Assembly: GCF_964355755.1 (NCBI RefSeq)
Contig: NC_092672.1
Span: 36,390,501-36,454,500 of the forward strand
Origin: Antedon mediterranea
Taxonomy: Eukaryota > Echinodermata > Crinoidea > Comatulida > Antedonidae
Direction: 5' to 3'
Length of the DNA stretch: 64,000 nt
Numbering within the stretch: the first letter of the stretch is position 1; every line of letters starts with the position of its first letter. The notes beneath the pieces were generated by a model that worked only from the letters and a program-made list of their open reading frames with translations, did no database searches and was not told the origin of the DNA. Made by a program: the position numbers and the translations under genes. Shown here piece by piece: positions 37,001 to 49,200 of the stretch.

Positions 37001-40000
37001 CCATATTTACGCACATCACACTTGTTTTAACAAGTTAAATAGTGTAGACAGAGCTTAAGATATGAAATAGGAGAATATGAATTACTATTAAAAATAAATA
37101 TCATATTATTTAGTTGATTTATATTTCTGTTAAATTTCATTGCATTTCAACAGACAACTTCAAGAGACCCAGATGACAGTAGCAGTGAAATTAGGCGAAG
37201 CTGAGGTAAAGGTTTCCACGCTTCAAGCAGGTTAGTCGATTTTATATACACCCTCCCCCTGCCAGAAACAATAAATCAGACTTAATTACCAAATATGGCA
37301 TGTATTTGATGGTACAATGAGATTTATGATTTGTTGGGGTGAGATAATGGGTTCATTTGTATAGAATGTATTTAATTTTAAACATATACTTTTCTTAATC
37401 GAGAAATTGCAATTTATCTGTTTAGGAATGTTGCTAGATTAAGTTAAGATTCCTGTTGCGCAATAATTTCTTTCAGTGTACACTCTTATTATTAATATTT
37501 GTATTCTATTTTCACAGCGCTGGATAACGCCCTGTCTGAACTATTTGACGTCAAGTCCAAGTTTGACGAGAAGACGGCCGCCAAGTAAGTTATTGAAAGA
37601 CTATTCAATTAATGATAATCTTTTCAACAGGATCTTAGCATGGGTTTTTCTGGTTTTTAATGAACATAACGGTCGTAATTGATTCCCTATTGGAACGTTG
37701 TCAATAGTATTTTATGTAAGATTTGAATTGAACAGGTGAATTGTCATTCTGCGTCATTGATCACTAAAGCTCTGTCGACACTATCAAACTTTATGTGACA
37801 ACAAAAATGTGATGTGCCCATATATGGACATGATAATGTCATATAACACTACCAATTTGGTCATATCACTACCATATTTGGACACATCACACTTTTTTTG
37901 TCAAGCTAGTTTGATAGTGTAGACAGAGCTTAAGCCATATTTTATTTCTGAAAGCAAACTTATTGTATGGTTTATTTATTTTGCTTGCTTTCCATTCTAT
38001 AAGAGATAACACTAAAAGAATCCAGTGTAATTACCAATATGTATCGTTACTGGTATTAAGTAAAAACTTTATCTAGATGGAAGCTCCAAGTTAAGATATG
38101 GTTAATTTTAGAATTCAACCGTAGTGGAGCTGTAGCTTGGTGGGTAACATGCTTGCCTTCAAATCCCAAGCTCCAGGGTTCAATCATGACCCAGTGCCAG
38201 GGTTGTAACTAGGTCAGGATTGGAACTCGCGACTCTTTCAACTCCACTCCCTCAAATGAGACTTAGTTGATAAGCATGATAAATTATAAAATAGTTTATC
38301 CATCCATGTAATTGGCGAGTTGTTCACTGTGCTTATTCTAATATTAATCTAGTATCAATAAAAAAATTGTTTTTGGATTTGTTACGTTAAATTCTTTGTC
38401 AGAAAAACAGTAAATTTTATTTTTTAGGTCGGATGAGATGGAGATAGTGATGACGGATTTGGAACGCTCAAATCAAAAGGTTGCGGAGACGGAGAAGGAG
38501 ATTGAGTCGTTAAAGAGACAACTCATGTCAGCCAATCAGTCACTACAGCTCGCTGATCAGATGCAGAAAGCGCCAAATGTTGTAAGTGACCCAAATCTAT
38601 TTTTAATCGATGGTTACTCAATTTTGGTTTTGACTTTTGAGTTTATTGATAAGTCATACTTATAAGGTATTTATGGATAAACATTTATATTTAATAATTT
38701 AAAAGGTAGTCTTGAAAATGTAAAACTCAGATCTTTATTTACTTTATTTAAATCCATTATATTTCTACTAAATATCAGTTATATGGCACAAAACACAATT
38801 AATTTTCTTAAGAACTGTTTCTTGAATAATGAAAAGAGATATTATACTGAAATACTGACAAGCTTTGTTTGTCCAGTATCATAATAAAATAACAATAACA
38901 ATTCTTTTTCAAGATTGGCAAATATTATTACGATAAAAAACAGATATATATATATATAAATATAAACAAAAAAATTAGAATATACACACATTATTGCTCA
39001 AAAACTTAAGTTTATATATTATAATACAGTTTTTATAGAAATATTTTAATTTTAAAGCTTCAAGAATGCGTTGAATTGTTTTAGAAAATTAGGCACAGTT
39101 AACAATATAAATCAATTTTATAAAATTAACCAGAAAATTGTAAGTGTATATATTGAACAATTAAAAACTTAAAATAAATGAAGTGACATCTGTTCATAGA
39201 TTATTTCCATTTTCTTTTGTCCAATTTCTGACTTAATTCTCTACTAAATTAGTGAGAAATAAATGGCATTTCATGTGGGTTAATTCATGGTAATATTATC
39301 ACCTCTGTCGCAACAGACATTAAAATAATGACTCACTGATTTTACCTATTATAAATATGCCTATTTATAAGGCCATCAATCGTGCTATTTAACAGGCTAC
39401 CGTATTTGAAGTCTGATCAAATTTGAGCTCATTTAGTTATTACTAAGCATTTCTGAATTATTAAAACATGTAAGCGGTTCGTTTCTCGGTATCATTGTAA
39501 TCAATTATTTGTAACTAACCTGTATTGATAATGTATAGGTCAAAGGTCGTCAATTAATAGTTGTACAGTATGCTGTGTTAATGTGCCTTTAGCAGTGTGT
39601 AGATTATGTGTTTTAATACATCCTGTATGTGTTGACTTTTTCAGGAGCAAGCTATTGATGTGTTGACCAGGTCTAGTCTTGAGATAGAATTAGCAGCTAA
39701 GGAAAAAGAGGTAAGTAATAGTGGAGCTGTAGTTTGGTGGTTAACATGCTTGCCTTCCAATCCCAATGTCCCGGGTTCAATCCTGACCCAGTGCCTGGGT
39801 TGTAACTCACTTTTTTCATTTGAGACTTAAGCTCTGTCTACACTACCAAACTTTATGTGACAAATAAGTATGATGTGCCCAAATATAGTTGTGATATGAC
39901 ATCATCATGTCCATATATGGGCACATCACATTTTTTTGTCAAACTAATTTTATAGTGTAGACATAGCTTTAGGTTATAAGGATGGTATTGTTTATCCATG

Positions 40001-43000
40001 CTGGTAATTGGCGAGGTACTTGCTGTTGAATGTTTATGAAATTAATAAGAAAAAAATATAATAATAATAGTTTAAAAATTCAAATATTACTCTTTATTAT
40101 ATGTATAACCCCAGCTGTTATAAATCATGTCAATCAATGTTATAAAATTAAAATTATAAAAACTATAAAAAATAATTATATTTCTATATACAAAAAAACT
40201 TGTTATTCATTATTAGTGTTGTGTGCATCCTCATTGAAAACTAATCCTATAAATTAAATAAAAGTATTGATACTGTACATTACAATCTCATTAGGGGGTA
40301 AATGGATTATTATTAGTAATCTAAGGTTAAAGGTCATCCAGATTAAGACGATTAATTACTGTATTGTATGGCAGTGACAATATTAACAGATTTATATACT
40401 TTATAAATAAATTCAGTTTGTAACGTTGCGATGTAATTATTCTGTAATTTTCAATATGTTCACATTAGTAACCCACATCGATGTCATACTGCAGGTACTG
40501 CAGGTACTGCAGGTGTAACTGATTCATTAAAATAATTAGTTCTTCTAATATATTATATTCTTTTTTTATTTGTCTTTTTAAATATCAAATATACAGTCCT
40601 TGAATATTATTAATTAATATTATTATAAAATATCAATAATTATTAAATGAATGCGGGTACGTTTATTGTAAATACATAATATAAAAAAACGCTTAAAAAA
40701 GAACGACGTTTCGACTCCATCATTTGACAGGATGTAAGACAATAGGTCTTTTGTTATTTAAACTTTGACCCTTGGCTTGTGATATTTAATTAGTTGTTGT
40801 TGTTTTAAATTTTATTCATTGGACTTGATAATGACCCCATGATGGAGTCGAAACGTCGTTCTTTTTTAAGCGTTATTTTTATATTATGTAATTATTAAAT
40901 GCCTAGAAAAATTGATGCAATATGCTATTATTTTAAACACAAAGCACATATTATCTTTGATAAAAGTTGGAACCCACTAAAAGCCTTAAAAGTGTATGTT
41001 TGACGTATGCAGCACCAGTTGAGGTTTTTCTTCTTTGTGTTTGGTACAACGTGTTTTTTATTTAGTTTTTTTTCTTTTGATATAATGTATGCGGTGAATA
41101 AAGGTGGCTTAAAAAAAAATAATAGGTAATTAATTTATTTTTATTTGTTATATCTATCAGATATCTCAGTTGGTAGAAGATGTTCACAGACTACAAGCAG
41201 CGAACGCTAAGCTACGTGAGCAAAGTACGAGTCAGATCAGCAAACTAGAAGAACAACTCACTGCAAGCACTTCAGCTTTCAAAAAACTAGTATGTACAAT
41301 ATTGATATCTAGGGCTAGAGATGCTAGACTGTTATGAATGGCTGGGCTTACAATATGTCGTACCATATTTATTACAATTACACTAGGGAATGGTCTGTCC
41401 CTTCAAATATAAGTGTGTGTTTCTTACTTGAATCTTACTTGAATCTTCGGGCTCATGATTAAGGCAAATGCCTTTTAAACGCCCTCCATTTCTTCTGTAT
41501 GTAACTAGAATTGGTAGCAAAATTTATCTCCCATTGCTCTCTCTTTGTTTAGGTGGTCCTTGAATGCATTAATGTTTTCTGCTTGTACTGTAGTGTGGTA
41601 TAGATTGTTCCATGTGTTGACGATTCTACTTGAAAAGGAGTGGCTTCTGATTTTCAGTCGGGCTCTTGGCTTTCTTAATTTGAATTGATGGCCCCTTGTT
41701 CTACTGTCCTCTCTAAAATCAAAAAAGGTTTCGGCTTCAATATCATCCAAGCCCATGATAATTTTAAACACTTGTATAATGTCCGCTCTCCTTCTTCTGT
41801 AATTCAGTGTAGGTAATCCAAGCTCTTTTAATCTCTGTTTATCAGTTATCTTGTTAGAATTAACCTCACTAATGGCCTAATTGTATAATTATTTGATTGA
41901 TGGAATATATTGTTTAATTTATAGTCTAATAATATAACATGAAATTGGTAGATAGTCTTAGTAGAGCAAACATCTAACCACTTAGTCTTGTTTTATTTAA
42001 TAAGTACTTGAAAAATATGATTTAAGTTCTATATTCATTGAATTTATAGGAAGATAGACTCCAATCACAAAGTGACTATGAAGAAATGAAGCGTGAACTT
42101 AACGTCATTAAAGCGACCGAGTTTAACTCGTCGAACGGTGTAGACCAAGAAGGCACATCGAACAAGACCTTGGAAATGCTTCTGCTAGAGAAAAACCGTG
42201 CTCTCCAGTCAGAAAATACTACCTTGAAAGTTGCTAACCATGAGATTAATGGTGAGTTTTAATTACTCTATAAACTTTATATTATATAGCCACTACATTT
42301 TGGACTGCCATATTTGCCCACCAGGGCATATAAGTGAGTCACCAAAAATCAGTTTTCTTAATCAAAATGTAGGATTATTGGTGTTTTCTACAACTTTTTC
42401 AAAGAATTTAACTCAATTCCGATAATAGAATCGTCATTATTGGTACTTTATCTATGCTTTATTATTGTACATTATACATAAACTTCTCATTTTTCTACAA
42501 AAACAACCTGAAATTATTGTTTATTTTCTTTTCATTAGATCAAAAATATCATATGCATTATTAATATGTATAAAAATTATATATATTTGACATCAATTCC
42601 TATAATGTATACATTGTCTATGCGCTTTTATCTGTATTTTTACCACCCACTTAATAGTAAGTCAGGTATAAAGTGCATTTTGTTTATAAAAATTTATTTA
42701 CATAACCGTTAAAAATTGTCTTGTGAGCGTCTGTGTTTGAAAAAAAAGTGAATTGTGTAATTGGCATTCTGAACGAAATTTCTAGAAGAGAATTGACAAA
42801 ATGCATTTTGTACCTCTCTTACAGGTAATGGGGGGTTCGCACACGCCCAAGCATTCGCATCGATGGTCGGCCACCAGGTGGCAGCAGCATATAAACACAA
42901 AGGAATGCAATCGCCACAGAACTCGCAAATCATCCAACCGATTATTGTTATTCCACCGACGTTCAATCCAATGTCTCCCACACCGCAGTCATCTGCACAT

Positions 43001-46000
43001 CACTTCCATCCGTCACTGATACAGCAGCGTCCATTACTATCGAACAATGTCACGGCGCCAGTGAAGCCGATGTTTAAGACGTCTCCGAGCAGTAAGGAAA
43101 GTAGTTCACCTCGTAGTACGCCAAACGAATCGCCGGCCACTCCATCCAGTACAATTGCATTGAATCACGAACCAATTGATACCATTGAAATTGCCCGCAA
43201 GGTTAAAGACTTTTTGTTGCGTAACGGAATCGGACAACGCGTCTACGGTGAATACTTTCTCGGACTGAGTCAAGGCTCTGTTAGCGATATTTTGTCGCGG
43301 CCGAAACCATGGGATAAATTGACTTTAAAAGGAAGAGAACCCTATATCAAAATGCTTCACTTCCTTACTGATCCGCAAGGAAAAACGAAACTGAAGATGA
43401 TCAATGCACATCGTAAAGGTAAGAACACTTTTTAATTTCATTTTATTCATTTGACTGGAACAAATAGATAAAAGAGTGCCCATATATGAACATAATGATG
43501 TCATATCGCTACCATATTTGGGCACATCACCCTTTTTTTTTCGAACTAGTTTGATAGTGTAGACAGAGCTTTAGAAAATCAGCAATTCCAATTAAATATT
43601 ATTAAGTTTGTAAAAAAAAAGTAACATAATAAATACTAAATTGTTGATTTTGTAGCTCATTCAAATTAATACTACTTTACTCATAACTAATAATAACATT
43701 TCTTTTGTTATCTTTGCGGTATAAAATCTTATGAATGATTTGATGTTTGTTGTTTAGGAAGAGAAGCTTCCCCACAGTATTTACCACCAACTCAATTGCC
43801 AACTTATACTAGTGGTTCTACAGAAGAAGCAGTCAGCAATATATTGGCACTAGCTAGGCAAGAAATTGATGCACAGAAGAACCAAGAAATGGCTATCAAA
43901 TCCGAAGTATCTGCAAACGGTGCTAGATGTGCAGACATACGCGCTCGGGAAGCTCTTTTACAGTGTGCAGAATTAGCGCATCAGCAGATTTTAGAAACCC
44001 CTGGTAAATCACAAAATAATGATCCTAATATGAGCCCTCAGAATTCCATATCTGGTGACGGAGAAGGTGAGAGCAGCTCTGGTGAGGACAGCAGAGGAAT
44101 GATGCGAGTCTGGAGAAGACATCTGCTGCAACCTCTGACGACGGAACAGTTCCGACAGAGTCAGAACCTTGATACTGTTGATCTCTGTCAAGAGGTGAAA
44201 GACATCTTATTCAGAAGCGGCATTTCCCAGAAGGTTTTTGGTGAGCTTGTGTTAGGTCTGTCTCAAGGAAGTGTTAGCGATCTGCTAAGTAGACCAAAGG
44301 AGTGGGGGCGCTTGACACCGAGGGGTCGAGAGCCTTATATTCGCATGAAGCTATGGTTAGTAGAGGAAAATAACATACAGAAGTTGAAAGAAGTCTCAGC
44401 TAAAAGTGGTAAGTTTTGTTATTGTTACAAATCATTATAAATCAATAAAACTTATTTACACTTAATTATTTATTATAATTATACTCAAGAAGCATTTAAA
44501 TATGAACAATATAAAAACTGCATACACATTACATACAATAAGAATTAAAACTCAAAATATTGATACTGAGCATATCAACATATAAAGAGCGTAACCCTAA
44601 ACAGCATACACTGACAATCAAGGGCTCTCATATCAACATTTAAAGAGCGTATAGCTATAGAAACGTATTTACCATGTTCGATCAATGTTTTGGGAATTTA
44701 CCTAATAACACAACATAAAACCTAATACAGGACATACAACTAACGTTAAAACTGAAAATATAATATTATTAAATTATTATTTTTGAACCTTGTGTTTTCT
44801 TCAGGTTTGGATGATGATGAACCATCATTACCATCACCAACACGGTCCAGCACACCACGCCAACTCAGCCCACCAATTCGAGCCACACCACCTTTACACC
44901 CACCACCATCAGACTCACCTATAGATCTACAGACCAACCCAAGCTCTCAGCCATCAACACCAAATACAGAAACGGAACTCTATGACATGTTCTCCCCCGA
45001 ACCGCTCCCAGATCTTCCACCCGTCCGAGATAAAGCTGCAACCATCGAGTACTTAGATACATACGAATTATCGCGGCAGGTGAAAACGGTTTTGGGCATG
45101 CACAACGTAGGTCAGAGAGCATTCGGTGAAGCGGTCCTAGGCCTGACTCAAGGCTCTGTCAGTGACTTACTGTCTAAGCCTAAGATGTGGTTGAAACTGA
45201 GTATGAAAGGTCGTGAACCTTACATAAGAATGCACATGTGGTTGAATGACCCTAATGGAATCGACATAGTCAAAAACTATAAACCAAAACGTAGACGTAA
45301 GTATACACTCTCTTAAAAATTGTTTGACTTGAGGAGAAGAAATTTTAATAATGCTCACAGTGTTTTAGAAATCCTCAGGGGTATAATTAATACAAATACT
45401 AGTTAATAATATTGATTTATTGATTTAAAGAAGTTTTAAAACACTCAACGTTTTCTAATGTGCACAGAAAGACTGGCATATATTTGCTTTTAATACTGGT
45501 TTTTCTTTTATTAATCTTTCTGGTTCTTGTAGCTAGAATGTTTGATATTACTGTTAATACAAATTATTAGTTCATAATAAAAAAAAACAATAATTTTTAA
45601 AAATAATTTTAAATAATTCTTGATTTCTTCTGCCACCAGCAAAGCGAATGTTAATAATGCCAAATAGTAACAGTCCATTGTCAAAGCGGCCACGTATCCT
45701 CTTATCGCCAGAAGAGAAAGCAACACTGTTAGAGGTCTACCATCAAGATCCGTATCCGTCCAGCGAAGCGATGGCTCGCATTGCACAATCCACAAATCTT
45801 TCCATATCTACCGTCACAAATTGGTTCCACAATCATCGATCCCGTCTCAAACGAGGTTCTGCGATGGAAGACGTGGAAGTCGGAAATTACATGGAGACTC
45901 TGGTACGAGCTGGAGCTTTTGTAGAAGGGTCTAACTCGCGGAATGGTTCTGTAGCCGACGATGACGTATCGGTTCCCGATTCTCCCCTACCAACGATGGT

Positions 46001-46286
46001 AGGGAAGAATCATCAAAATCAATTGGTCATTTATCCGATGGACAGTAACGAAAAAGCTGTGATGCTAGAAGACATCAACCGCCAACAAAGTTTGAACTCC
46101 TCATCAAACGACGAAGAAGACAATAACGAACCAAAAGACTTTTCTATGAGCACAATTGAAAAACTGAAAATCAAACAAGAAAAAGCTGATAACAGTACAG
46201 TTACCGATACAAGCGCAAAATCACCAGAAACAGGGGTTTCAGAAAAGGATGATGCTTTATCGTCACAGGGTGATTGGGAGTTTTAA
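25035..46286 (+). CDS. CUX1: CUX homeobox transcription factor, long isoform (fifteen exons)
   Basis: Cux proteins are nuclear CUT-class DNA-binding regulators. Shared exons 25035-25100, 33328-33438, 35533-35659, 35869-36006, 36172-36295, 37154-37230, 37518-37584, 38428-38581, 39645-39710, 41161-41289 and 42050-42251 encode a long coiled coil starting [19 protein letters not shown]. Cux-specific exons are 42825-43418, 43758-44408, 44805-45296 and 45640-46286. All phases agree; the total is 1214 residues. CUT repeats lie at about 539-605, 756-821 and 919-985, each with the LGL(S/T)QGSVSD(I/L)L core, and the homeodomain at about 1013-1072 has the third-helix block [11 protein letters not shown] with the CUT-class His. 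The tail is acidic and ends GDWEF. Vertebrate CUX1/2 have about 1500 residues, so linkers are shorter or a small exon was missed. The vertebrate-style symbol is used because this looks like a single-copy pro-orthologue of CUX1 and CUX2. Confidence 0.95.
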
Positions 46287-49200
46287 ACCTGCTAAAAATC
46301 TGATGCCAAGTCTATTTTCAAGGGTCTATTTTATTATGTAAAATAATTCATTAATGTAATTTTTATCCTGTATCATGTAATTATGTATATTATAAGTGTT
46401 GTATTGTGTTTTTACTTTATTAATGATGTTCTCAAAACATGAATAAGTATTTTATACAGATACTTGTGGCTGTTGTTGATGATACCACTTGCTGTAGTGG
46501 TGCATCAAAACAATGGACATTTTTAGGTTTGTGTTTAAATCGTTGTATGTTATACTGTTGTTCAGTTATTATGTCAATCAATTGCCACCAATATTAGAAT
46601 AGACTAAGATTATAACCAATTTTTAGCTAGTAAATGTTTAAGTTATCAAAAGTTAATAATCATATATAATCCTATTACTATTATTTTTATATTATTTATG
46701 TTTTTAATACTTAATTATGTACAGTATCATAGTTGTCATCCTTTTACTTAATCATTTTTATATCATTTTTATACTAATAAATTAACCTAAGCCTACTTCA
46801 TTGCCCTTGTGCTAAATATAGATTTTATATAAATCTAAGCTGCTATCAAAACCCTTGATATTTATAAATTGAATCAACTCCCATCGTGCAATTGAGTTGT
46901 TGAATTATACCTTCTCCCATGGAGGAAAATATAAATTTTCTCCATGCTTTTCCCAAACAGAAATTATTTTATTGGACTATTTAATGCACCTATTTATTAA
47001 AAATTGTTGACCTTTTAACCAACGAAACATAGATAATCTATTACCAAAGACATTGATTGATAAAACTAAAGAAATATAATAATATGGTAAACTAGTATAG
47101 GAAGATGGTGCTCGTCAAATATGATATGAAAAACATTTAAGTTAAACACTCATTCATGATACTTTAATCATAATATTATTTAAATAAGAAAAACAAAAAA
47201 GACATTGTGTGGTTTTTTCATAAAAATGAACCAATTATTATAAAATGATTCAAATAAACAGATTAATTTAAATTTAAAATTGTTATCAGCCAAAAAATAT
47301 TTTTAACTTATTTCCACGTCAACTCATATCGGCCGTTCAAAGTTTTTAAAAATGGTAACAAAACTTGATCCCTAACAAACCTGTTATTATAGGCTTTGTA
47401 TTAATTAAATCCTAAACCTTGATATATTTACCTAGGAGAATTTAAATTATTTTTGTTATCAATATACTGTGTGAATTCACCTTTTTGTCATGAAATGTTA
47501 GTACAGTATCTCTTTCAATGGCCATATCATTACTTTTTCATTCATTAATTTAATTTTACATTTTTAGTTTAAAATTTACTACTAATATTTTAAAATTGAT
47601 TTTCTATTTGTAAAGTTTGTATTTGTTAATGTTTAGATTATATTACTTGCCAAGAAAACATGAACCACATAATGGTCATGATGTTCTCCCTGTGTTCTTA
47701 TATGGTCATTAGATGACCATACATGGTCATTCAATGCCCATACATGGTCTACTTAGTAATATTCATATCATGTATGAATAATTTAATTTAAATACATTTT
47801 AATCTTTCTTTATTTATGTTAAGTTTGTTATGCAAAATGGGTGCCAACGTAAATAACATTATAATATTATTTTATTACGATGCTGTATGTAACATTAATG
47901 TTTGTTTCACTGAAATGTTGGTTCTAGGTGCAGGTAGGGTTTAAGGGTTGGATGTCTTTCAATAGGCTTCAATATTTGTAAGCCTTTTAAACCAACTGAA
48001 TTACAGATAATATAGTAGACTGTGTCAAAAGACTAAAAGAATATTTGTCTAAAGCTCTGTCTACACTATCAAACTTTATGTGACAAACAAATGTGATGTG
48101 CCCATATATGAATATGATGATGTCATCACTACCATATTTGGGCATATCACTACCAAATTTGGGCACATCATAGTGGACAGAGCTTAAGGATTTAACTTAA
48201 TGCTATCAGTTATATTAACCCAAAAAATTAACTTAATTTAAAAATGTATTTATTTGGCCAGTATCTTGATGATAAACTGTGTTGAAAGCCTTGTCACGTT
48301 TGTCCACATTTTGTAAGTTTACAAACACATGTATTTAAAATGTCTGCTGTTGGTCTATATTGTTCTCACAGCTTGTCTTGCCAAAGAAATTAGTGACCAT
48401 GTCTTGTGTACCCTTCCTCCGCCGGGTGTTTTAAATTATTATTTGTGCTTCCAACTTAACAAGAAATTGTTTTTCAAAAAAACTCTGAGCAGAATGCAAT
48501 ATCTTTAAATTGTCTGCCTATTTTAAGCATTTTTCAAAGTACACTCACTGAACGTTTTTTTCTTCATAATATTCCAGAAATTAATTTTAATACCAATAAA
48601 CGTCCATGTAATGGGAGTTGTTGGTCCTCAAATTTCCTCTAATATCCACTACTTAATTGCCATTATGTTTAGTTGGTGAAAATGAAAATTTTATTTTGAT
48701 AATATTTCCAGATAAAATTAAAAACAAAGAGAACATATGTTTGTTGTAAATGAAAAAAGGAGAAAGAAAAAAGAGAAAGAAGTTTTATATTCAATTGTTG
48801 TATATAGTAGCATTATCAAACTGGTTTGGAGATAAGCAGTGTGAAGCTACCAGCTGGCTCGAGAACACTGCAAATAATTGTATTTATAAAAAAGAAATCA
48901 AATTTTGTAAACTATCTTTAATTGTGAAAAATGTTAAATACCAAAGGCTTTATGAAACTTGCCAACGATAAAAGCATTTACTTTCAGAGAAACATTTTCT
49001 AAATATTTTATTTTTTTTAAACTTAAATTCTGATTCGAAAATGATTGAGTAACATTCCTATCTCATATGTCATTTTATGATGATTTTATATCAAAATTTC
49101 ATATTTACTAATGGGGTACGTAGACTAGTCAGTGGGGCTCAAATATGTACGACCTTATCCAATAAATGGATATATAAAATCAGTAAAAAAAAATGGTGGA

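Noticed and set aside
43796-44440. Separate CUT-domain genes, since each CUT repeat sits in its own long frame
   Set aside because: The three frames are bounded by acceptors and donors in matching phase, so they are exons of one CUX transcript.
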